From Azolla caroliniana (lineage: Eukaryota > Polypodiophyta): a DNA stretch of 64,000 nucleotides. This document shows, in pieces, positions 55,001 to 64,000 of this stretch (position 1 is its first letter; each line of letters starts with the position of its first letter). Both the position numbers and the translations under genes were made by a program. The notes beneath the pieces were generated by a model that saw only the letters and a list, made by a program, of their open reading frames with translations, had not been told where the DNA came from and made no database searches. The stretch lies in the NCBI GenBank assembly GCA_043228905.1, contig JBHGNT010000015.1, forward strand, positions 4,774,001 to 4,838,000, in the 5' to 3' direction.

Positions 55001-58000
55001 ATCCAAATATATCCAATGATGCTAGGTGTAATGTTGTTTGACAAAACCTCTTGGGATGCGTTACAGATGTCAAAGGCAGATTTTCTACGGAATAATAGAG
55101 GAATCGACGATGGCAAAGACATGCCCGAAGTTTTCATGGGAGCACTATATGATCGCATAGTGAAGAATGAGATTAAAATGAAAGGAGAGCCTACGATTGT
55201 TCAAAACAAACAACCTAGTGCAAATAAAATTTTGGGCCTTGATGCTATACTCAACATAGTTATTCGGAAACGAGGTGAGGAAAAGGCCGCTGAGACAAGT
55301 GATGATATCATTCGTCATATGCAGGAGCAGTTCAAAGCAAAAGCTGGAAAATCAGAGTATGTACGAAAATCCTTTGTGTTTGGGGATGCTATTTTATGTA
55401 TCTGTATAAATAACATCTCATGATAAGAGAAAATCATTTGAACTTTGCTAGCTGTTCTGAAAAGAAAAAACTCTGAAATGAAGGAAAACCGGTGTCAATT
55501 CTTTAAGTCATGATGGTATTTTTAATAAGAGAAAAACTCCCAGAGTTTTTCTTTATTTCTCTAGTTGTTTTAAAGATTTCTTTTCCCCCAAATGCTGCTG
55601 ATCAACCACTGAAAGGGAGAAAAAGGGATGAATTGACGATGTACTTGCTCAAATAGCTCTATAGTAGAGAAAAAAGGGTCAAATAAACTATATAAATGCT
55701 CCAATAGCACATGTAATTGCTAAAAGCAGGTTGATCATGGGCCTTTGGGGAAAAATAATGAAGCATTTGGGGCATTTGGGGAAATAAAGAAAAAAATCAG
55801 GGGTATCTCACAGTTTTCCCTTGTTATTATGACTTCAAACTTGGAGCTTTGTTAAGCTTCCGTTTGCATTTTGCAGAAGTATATTTTATGCTGCTACAGA
55901 TGTTGAGGTATTAAGGCCCATGGTTGATGTTGCTTGGGCTCCCACTCTTGCAGCATTTAGTGTGCCTCTGGATCAAAGTGAAGATGAAGTTATAACCTTT
56001 CAATGTCTGGAAGGTTTTCGTTATGCAGTGCACATTACTGCAGTTATGTGTATGCGGACTCAGCGTGACGCATTCTTGACTTCATTGGCGAAGTTCACAT
56101 CTTTGCATTCTGCGGCAGATATAAAACAGAAGAATATTGATGCTATTAAAGTATGCCTCTAATCTTGATGCTAATATTCTGGTGTCTTTGCCCATACAAC
56201 TGAGTTTATCAGATTTATACCAATACAGTATCTAAAGGAATGAGCATAGATAGAGGATTCTACAAAACATAACAGCACTTTTATCTAAACCTGGTTTTAT
56301 TATTTTTAAGGTTTTCTCTGACTGTGGTTTAGGGTTTAGAACAAGTAATGTTGTCAATCTCAAACCTTTTTTTCCCCCGCTTGATTTCTCTGTGAATTGA
56401 TTCCTATATGTGTAGTTTGGAGATAAGGGTCTGTCACTCTGAAGTAGGATACTTGCTCTAACTTTGCTATATTGAGCTTTATCCTTCTGGTTATCTTGAC
56501 TTATTTTATTTTAAAAAACAGGCCATTATAGCAATTGCAGATGAAGATGGAAATTATTTACAGGACGCATGGGAACACATATTAACATGTGTTTCACGTT
56601 TTGAACATCTTCATCTCTTGGGTGAGGGTGCTCCTCCAGATGCAACTTTCTTTGTGACACCTCAAAATGAGTCAGAAAAAACTAGGCAAGCATTGAAGTC
56701 TCCTGTTCTTCCTGTACTTCGAAAGAAAGGACCTGGACGATTACAATATACTGCTGCTTCTGCTGCTAGAAGAGGTTCTTATGATAGTGCTGGTGTAGGC
56801 GGTCATGCCTCAGGGGTTGTTACAACTGATCAAATGAATAACCTTGTTTCCAACCTCAATATGCTTGGGCAAATTGGAAGTTTTGAAATGAATCGCATAT
56901 TTACCCGAAGTCAGCGATTGAATAGTGAAGCTATAGTCGATTTTGTCAAGGCTTTGTGCAAGGTCTCCATGGAAGAGCTTCGATCACCTACTAATCCACG
57001 AATTTTCAGCCTTACAAAGATTGTGGAGATTGCGTAAGAGATTTGGGCTTATTGATTTACATATGTTGAACAGCTTTTTGTTAACTTGGCATTACTTACT
57101 TGCAAAATTATATTTTTTATCCAGGCATTTTAATATGAGCAGAATCAGATTAGTTTGGTCAAAGATTTGGAATGTGCTATCGGATTTTTTTATTAATATT
57201 GGTTGTTCTGAGAATCTTTCTGTAGCAATATTTGCAATGGATTCTTTGAGGCAACTGGCAATGAAATTCCTAGAACGTGAAGAGCTTGCAAACTATAATT
57301 TCCAAAATGAGTTTATGAAGCCATTTGTTATTGTAATGCGGAAAAGCAGTGCTGTTGAAATCAGAGAGCTTGTAATCCGCTGTGTATCTCAGATGGTTTT
57401 AGCCCGAGTAAACAATGTAAAGTCAGGATGGAAGATTATGTTTATGGTAAGTATATAGCTAAGCCTGTGTTTAACATATAAGTAGAGTCCATGGGTGGGA
57501 AAAAATACTTTAAGTTTGATTTAACCTTTAAATATATAATCCATGTACGGAAAATGTACGTGTGTGATCCTATGAAATTAATAATGATTTTCTATGCATA
57601 CAACGTGAGAGATTCTAAATGCATCTTAGGAACTTGAGCAAGTGGAGAAACTAATCGGGATCGTTGTCTGATCTTCCATGTATAGGTCTTCACCACAGCT
57701 GCAACAGATGACCATAAAAGTATTGTATTGCTAGCTTTTGAGACAATTGAGAAAATTGTTAGGGAGTACTTCCCATACATAACTGAAACTGAAACGACCG
57801 CTTTCACAGATTGTGTGAACTGTCTTATTGCTTTCACAAATAGCAGATTTAACCAGGATGTAAGCCTGAATGCCATTGCCTTCTTGCGGTTTTGTGCACT
57901 GAAATTAGCTGAAGGTGAGCTTGGCATTACTGGGAGAAACAAGGAGAAAGATAAATCTTCTTCACCCACATTCACAGACAGAGATGACCATATTTACTTT

Positions 58001-60816
58001 TGGTTCCCACTTCTGGTTGGTGAGTTAACAATACCTATTTATTCAGTTTAACACTTTGAGCATTTCTTAATTTACTTCATATATTTTCATTTTCGTTGTT
58101 ATTTTAATTATGGTTCCTTCTATTTCTCGGGACTTGCATCAACAACCTTGTTGTTACAAACAACAAGGTATGTTTCTACACCATCATGTTTATATATCTG
58201 AAATGTAGAAGTTCACTTAGGTAACCTTATGAAATCACTCGTGGAGTTGCCGACAGTTTCTTACCTTATGCCATTTGTTCTAGTAATACATGAAAATATA
58301 TTCTTGCAAAGATCCATCCATCCATCACCATGACAACTACTAACACCCATCATGACTTGTTTTACTATCCATGTATAGGCACAATCCCCAATAATGTAGA
58401 CACATGATCATGGATATAATGTCTGCTTGTAATGATGTAGAGAGAGAAATGAGATCTGGTGATTTACAGGCTTGTCGGAACTGAGTTTTGATCCCCGACC
58501 TGACATCCGTAAGAGCTCTTTGGATATATTATTTGACACGTTGCGAATCCATGGGCATTTATTCTCCCTTGGACTTTGGGAGCGTGTATTTGATTCTGTT
58601 CTTTTCCCTATATTTGACTCTGTTCGCAGAGCAATGGATCCTCCTCTGCACAGGCAAGAAGTCAAGGGAATAGGTGGTGAACAAATTGAAGTTGAGGTAG
58701 ATGCATGGCTTTATGAGACATGCACTTTGGCTTTGCAGCTGGTGGTTGACCTCTTTGTGAAGTTTTATGGGGTTGTGAATCCTCTAGTTGGAAAGATTTT
58801 GCATCTTTTAACTGGATTTATAAAGAGATCTCATCAAAGTTTGGCGACAATCGGTGTTGCTGCAGTTGTACGCTTGATAAGTAATGCTGGAAATCTCTTT
58901 TCAGATGAAAGATGGTCTGAAGTTTTGTCTGCATTAAAAGATGCGGCACTGGAGACATTGCCTGATTTTGTCAAGATAACAGAGATGATGGACCTTCAGG
59001 TGGCTCAACATATGCAGCAGAATGGTATTAAGGCTGATCAGTTAGAATCAGCTTTTAATCTCAAGAACCGGCTGCAATTTGCTATAGCAGATGTCAAATC
59101 GCGCACAGCTGTACAGCTACTTCTTGTCCAGGTAAAGATGTTTTGTGACTGTTTCAAGAGAATAATTTTGGGTGGTTTGTTAATCCTTCAATTGTTTTGC
59201 TGTTTCTCTGGAAAGATTGGTAATGGAGGGGGAAGGGGAATAGTACACCCTCTTTGATGGATTTGAAAGAATAGCATGAGGGAAAATCAGCAAAAACTTT
59301 CTAGTTTAGAGAGAGAAAGAAGAAAGATATACCAAACGTCTTTTAAGAGGCAAGAATGACCCATAAATCCAAACAAGAGATTACATATTAAAATGTTCTG
59401 TTGTCATTGTAAATAACAAACCAAACTAAATGTAACCAAGCAAAAAAGGAGAAGTAACTAAAGAATCCCGTTATCTACACATTGATTCCCAAGTCACATA
59501 GATTGTAATTTCCTCTAGCATAGGTCAATCTATAAGGGGGAAATTACAATGGTGGGAGGTAATGGCCTTTATTTGTCAATGACATTGGTGGTGAGGTTTC
59601 TGAGGAAGTAGAAGATAGAAACACAGTTTTCTGAAATATCTAAAGGCAGAGATCTAGAGACTAAAAACAATTATGGGGTTTAACACATAGGAGGGATTAA
59701 AGAAGTACAGTAGTTCTGGAAAACAAATGCCTAGCACTTAAAAAATATACAAGGTTGCAATGTCCTTGTTGGGAACCCATTTGTGTAGCCCTTCATTGAC
59801 TTGTAGCATAAGTAGGAGTGATAGGGCTAAAGAAAGTTGTGATTGTTTTTTGTTGATAGCTTGTGTGGCAAGTGTGTTGCATCCCATCTACCAAACCATT
59901 TCTATGGTTTGGTAGATGTGTAGTATAATGTGTGAAGCTTGAGCCTCCATGTTTGTCGCATGTTATGATACATTGATGTTGCAAAAAATGCCTCATTTAC
60001 AGAAGCATCTAGTGATGTATCATGAAGCAAGTGTGTTGCATCCAACCGGAATATGAAATTTTGTTTTTATGCGTCTTTTAGATCTTTTTGCTTATTTTGC
60101 ACGTGATTTTAGAAAGTCGATGTGAGAGACTTTTTCGAACCTTAAGCATGTATTCAACAACCTTTTCCATAGCCATGATCTCAATAGGAAGTGATCCCAT
60201 CTCAAGGAGGAGGTTATATGAAATTTATTTCTTTACTTGTAGAAACTTTCTAAGAAAATGTTTTTGGACATTTTCAAACTCTTTCCAAGTAGATTTAGGG
60301 ATATTGCCACCCCATACTTCCACCCATAGAGAAACACTAGTGTCACCAAAGTATTAGTATTTCTTGAGGACCCAACACTTAATATCTCCATGATTGTATG
60401 TGTTCTCAAATGCATAATATGCTCTGTTTCCACTCGCTAAGCAGTGTGTAGCACATTCATTCCATTCATCAATGATTTGAAGGAACTTCAAGGACAAGAT
60501 ATTTGATGGTTTCCACATACATTAAAGTGGCTTATTATTGTACATAATGCATGGTTTATCATTTTTTTGGTTCATCACAAGTAAAATCTTTGTTTTAGAG
60601 ATACTGGCACTTAATTTAGTATGCATGTAAATTGTTTCCAATGCTTTCATAACCTTTTATGCATCTCTTAAAGGATTTGCAAAAAGCACTACATCATTGC
60701 ACATAACAAAACCATTTCTTCCCATTCATTAGTGCATGGACCAAATAGAGTTGGTGAGAGAGAGAGAGATAGATAGATAGATAGATTATATTATTGTCTT
60801 TGGAGGTCAAATATGA

Positions 60817-60857
<41 letters not shown>

Positions 60858-61494
60858 TTGATTTTGATTTTAACAGGCAGTTGTTGAAATATACACCCTG
60901 CATGGTATGAGATTGATTAGTTCCCACGTTGTAATGCTCCTAGATATGCTGCATGATATAGCTATACATGCACACAATGTAAATGGAGACCTTGAAATGC
61001 GTTCAAAACTACAAAAGCTACAAGTGATTGCTCAAATACCAGATCCTCCTCTGCTTCGATTGGAAAGTGAATCCTACCAAGCATATCTAACATTCCTTCA
61101 ACATTTATGTTCAGATAAATCAGATCTAGTGACCGATACACAAGTTGAGCGTCGACTAGTTGAACTCTTCCAGGAAGTTTTGGAGTTATACCTTGATACT
61201 GCTACAGCTATCTCTGAATCAAGTAATCAAAATCAAGGACACGAAATCTCTTGGGTTATCCCATTGGGCTCTTCCAAGAGACGAGAGTTGGCTGCACGAT
61301 CTCCTCTAGTTGTAGCCACATTGCAAGCAATAAGTTGCCATCGAGAACCATCCTTTGAGAAATACTTGAGACAATTTTTCCCTCTTCTTGTTAGCTTAAT
61401 CAGCTGTGAGCATGGTTCAGGAGAAGTTCAAGTGGCTTTGAGTGATATGTTCAGTTCTTGGATCGGCCCTGCTCTTCTTCGCCCTGTATGTTAG
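52040..61494 (+). CDS. BIG3: BIG-type ARF guanine-nucleotide exchange factor (BIG3-like)
   Basis: Large Sec7-family exchange factor that activates ARF GTPases at the trans-Golgi network and endosomes; brefeldin A acts on this class. Exons by splice signals and family continuity: 52040-53247, 53438-53755, 53847-54195, 54565-54987, 55067-55356, 55877-56150, 56522-57033, 57125-57446, 57686-58019, 58470-59131, 60877-61494. They join to 5310 bases in frame, 1769 residues, close to Arabidopsis BIG proteins (about 1750). Exon 1 has the DCB region ([24 protein letters not shown]); exons 2-3 the HUS box (VNYDCD near residues 495-500). The Sec7 domain starts near residue 626 ([17 protein letters not shown]) with the catalytic Glu of LPGEAQ at 715 and [11 protein letters not shown] in exon 4. 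HDS repeats fill exons 6-11, ending GPALLRPVC. The start is the ATG in CGCCATGG before a Ser run. The N-terminus is closer to BIG3/BIG4 than to BIG1/2 or BIG5; the exact orthologue is not settled. Confidence 0.93.
54988..55066 (+). other. BIG3: GC-AG intron in the Sec7 domain of the BIG gene
   Basis: Exon 4 must end after ACG AAG (54987) to keep the Sec7 reading [10 protein letters not shown] then [12 protein letters not shown]. The next bases are GCAAGT, the consensus of GC-type donors, and the 79-bp intron ends TTACAG at 55066. Both flanking codons are phase 0. No GT donor nearby gives an in-frame product. Confidence 0.85.
59790..60745 (-). pseudogene. LINE reverse-transcriptase remnant in intron 10
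   Basis: The minus strand, read across frames, resembles the C-terminal half of a non-LTR retrotransposon RT. It has a degraded YADD region ([14 protein letters not shown] near 60690), [56 protein letters not shown] and [22 protein letters not shown]-terminal segment ([17 protein letters not shown], 59990-59793) follows. It has many stops. It sits antisense to the BIG gene and accounts for more than half of this 1745-bp intron. Confidence 0.75.
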
Positions 61495-63036
61495 ATTTTA
61501 ATCTTTAACCCTATTGGAGAATGCAAAGAACGGCGACTTCGTTTCTTCCTTTCCCAATATAATGTGATGACATGTTTCTCTAACAAAGGATCAGAATTTG
61601 GGAGTTTTAACAGATCGTTTTGTAGTCATTGGCAACCTTGTTGTATGTAAATAATGGGTCTTTTCCCCAAATCAGCACATTTGCTATGGAAAATCAGTAC
61701 ACTTCCTGAGAGTATGATTTCAAGGAAGCAAATGTCAAATAGCTCTAAGGTGTGCCATATAAAAATTCGTTATGCATTCACATGAGGAAAAAATCAGTGG
61801 TGCAATTAACTGAAGGAGGTTTGGTTTGTCTTCAAATAAGACAACCCTGAGGATTTATTTAGGGACTGAAATTATATTCATTTTATGTTGCAATTCTTTG
61901 TTTCTTTGAGTTCATACGAGGCATTTTTCCATTCTCCTCTGTATTATTCTGACAAAATAAAATGTATTGTTAGACTCAGTCTTCTTGATTATCTATGGCT
62001 TTGCAGTGCCTTAAAAAGTCTTGCCATTGTACATTTGGACCCATTAAGTAGTGCAACCACTAATAATTGCAAGAAGCACCATAATTATGGACAAAGGAAA
62101 TGTGATGAATTAGAAGTTCGTGCTCATCACTGTGGCATTTGTCAATGTGAGTCTGCATATTTCTTTTGTCTATAGATTCCGTGGAGAGACTTGTCTTCTT
62201 AACTTTGCAACACAAACAATAATGCGTATGTTGTTTACCAGGAGGGATGATTCAGTACATGACATTTTGTGAAAATGGCTTTACACATTCTCATTTCATA
62301 TCTTTAGTGAGGAAGGTATTGACTTTGCACAAAAATATGGCTGGCTATGAGTAGTTCACCATTGATAGATGACTGTTTTTGTGGTCTAACAGGAAATTAT
62401 TCTATCCTTATTTGCAGTCATGTTGTAGAAGAGAAGAGCATACTTTTGAGGGTTTTCTTGTGGGAAATTAAACCCTCAGAACTTTGCCTGTTTTTGGAAT
62501 GTGCATGGACTTTTCCATTTTATGGAATTTATGGGATATTTTCGCTAAGTTTTTTGCTAATTTGTTAGCGATGGTAGTGTCATATTTTGATTAAATTCAT
62601 CTGCAAAATGGGTAGTGTCATATTTGACTAAATTCATATGCAAAATGATGAACATCTCAAGATATATAAGAAACACATATATGTAGTTGTATATGATAGA
62701 TCAAAGCCTTTCAAGGTAAATACTAATGTTAGTAATTAGGTAGGTCATAAAACTTTTGGGCTCACTATCTTTAATCCGATGACATGAAGCACTTAAGGAA
62801 TGACAAGATAGTTTTAACTTTCCAGTTTTCCAATTCTAGCACCGTGGCTCTGCCATCCATATTCTTCACGACATCTACAACATGTTTAGAGTTCCTTGTC
62901 CCACATCATGTCTTGTGGGGCCGTTGTAAGATGGTAGCCTCATGCTCAAAGCTCCTCACATGGTATGGGGAAGGTTCAAAGTTGCCTCCGTAGAAAATTG
63001 ACATTGTGTGGGCGCCAAGTCCGAACAATTGAGAAG

Positions 63037-63068
<32 letters not shown>

Positions 63069-63376
63069 AAATGCACATCCTAATGAACCGACAGAGTGTT
63101 ACACACTTCTAGCCAATGTCCGGAGGCTCTATTGCGGTGAATCTTCTTCGGGCTCCGAGCCTACAAATGGTACCAACGTTAGCGTGCACACGGACGTTGT
63201 GCTTGTCCACAATGACTCAGCCCATGTCCGGAGGCTCTATTGCACGGACATTCTGCTTGTTCCCAGTGACACATGGTGTCCAAGACCATGTCCAGAAGAA
63301 AAGCCATATTTCCTATCAAAGGTTCTTTCTTCCCCTCACTAAAGCAATGGTGATATGGTGATATGGTGATGAATCG
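61495..63376. other. 3' flank of BIG gene and intergenic DNA
   Basis: The first few hundred bases are probably the BIG 3' UTR. No other gene is supported; a 96-codon frame at 61885-62175 is probably chance. Near 63115-63245 the phrase ATGTCCGGAGGCTCTATTGC occurs twice, 109 bases apart. A (CA)n microsatellite lies at 63037-63068. Confidence 0.5.
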
Positions 63377-64000
63377 ATGATCATGCAGAAACTCTCGAGC
63401 TCCCCATGGCTCATCCTGCTTCCCAACTTCATCGCCTCCATTCCCCTCATCCTCGGATTTCTGGTCTGGATCGCATCGCTCTCTTCTCTCTCTCGCGTTG
63501 CCGTTGGTTTCCTCCTCGGTTTCCTTTGCACCGCTCTCCTGCACAACCTCCATCTCCATCGCTCTCACCTCCGCAGAACGAAGGTAACCTCTCTCTCTCT
63601 CTCACTCACTCTAGTTCTTAACTTATGGTTTGTCTTTGCTTTCCTCTTTCACTAATCTCAATCTCCATCGTTCTTACCTTCTTAGAACTTAATTGGTTTG
63701 CCGTTTTCTTGCTTTCTTTCCTACCGTTTGAGGTTGTGCTCAATCTTCCTTTCTTTTTTGTCATCAGGCTCTTAGTAATGCACAGCTTTGCGAATTAGAT
63801 GTGAAGGCATTTTCCCCTGCATCTGCACCGAACTGGCTCTCTCAAAAATCTGTTGAACACGAGAAGGTGTGGTTGTTTTTCTGATAGAAAATAAAACACA
63901 CCTGATTTGGTTTCAAAGAAAAGTCATTACACTATATTCCAGGTGAAATGGTTTAATAGAGTACTCGAGGAGATATGGCCTTTTCTCAATGAGGTGACTG
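63377..64000 (+). CDS. SMP/C2 (synaptotagmin-like) membrane protein, 5' end only
   Basis: Partial gene running off the window. Exons by splice signals: 63377-63583, 63768-63866 and 63943 onward, all phase 0. Residues about 10-58 are strongly hydrophobic (WLILLPNFIASIPLILGFLVW and VAVGFLLGFLCTALLHNL), giving one or two membrane segments. A polar link follows, and exon 3 begins VKWFNRVLEEIWPFLNE, the pattern that opens the SMP lipid-binding domain in plant synaptotagmins and NTMC2 proteins. Such proteins tether the ER to other membranes and move lipids. The end of exon 3 may be at 63993, where GAG is followed by GTGACT. The subtype cannot be told from about 120 residues. ATG 63383 is an alternative start. 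Confidence 0.7.

Noticed and set aside
54559-55041. A separate short gene ending [17 protein letters not shown]
   Set aside because: The last 17 residues are read-through of the GC-AG intron; family continuity shows the exon ends at 54987.
61885-62175. 96-codon frame downstream of the BIG gene
   Set aside because: Composition is that of random AT-rich DNA, with no domain and no promoter or splice support.
63116-63361. Open frames over the repeated ATGTCCGGAGGC phrase
   Set aside because: They cover short direct repeats and a CA microsatellite; no family is recognised and the real gene starts at 63377.

Overview
This is a plant nuclear genome window, almost certainly from a flowering plant. 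Three host genes are visible near the right end: a CLE-type secreted peptide precursor (48083-48487), a complete 11-exon BIG-type ARF-GEF gene (52040-61494) and the 5' end of an SMP/C2 (synaptotagmin-like) membrane protein gene (63377 to the window edge). The retrotransposons carry initiator-Met tRNA primer sites and plant-type Ty1/copia polyproteins. The species cannot be fixed from the sequence alone.

About the first 44 kb is a pile of nested LTR retrotransposons; I give each a letter. Left part: a copia fragment L (598-1802); a plus-strand copia copy H (1803-5293) split by a solo LTR G (2872-4039, 4-bp target duplication GCGC); LTR pieces (5294-6072); then a decayed Ty3/gypsy tail and an unrecognised charged, coiled-coil-like sequence (6110-8316) that resumes at 19099 and again at 20501. 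That sequence was split by minus-strand copia B (8317-19098, 5' end lost). The 3' LTR of B was itself hit by solo LTR S (8617-9253, duplication ATGGG) and by near full-length minus-strand copia A (9290-14897, duplication CATAG). Solo LTR F1 lies at 19779-20500.

Middle part: minus-strand copia J (22324-44217) contains minus-strand copia D (25033-42047, duplication GTAGG). D contains plus-strand gypsy E (26507-32389, duplication GCGT) and a second F-type LTR, F2 (34457-40601). F2 contains copia C (35080-40326, duplication AGAGA), the youngest element. C has one long gag-pol frame broken by a single stop, and its two LTRs differ at 6 bases plus one GA-repeat length change. E has LTRs differing at about 28 of 641 positions, a large gag frame, and no reverse-transcriptase palm.

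Right part (44.2-64 kb) is ordinary AT-rich plant DNA with the three host genes, a LINE remnant inside the last intron of the ARF-GEF gene, small tandem duplications and an AACCG-rich repeat. A diverged copy of that repeat is the site into which J inserted.

The least expected signal is shared by the LTRs G, F1 and F2. Each has a tRNA-like A-box/B-box pair on the antisense strand at tRNA-like spacing, a cluster of CATGCA (RY-type) motifs and a TATA box. F1 and F2 also share hairpins in which the loop is conserved.
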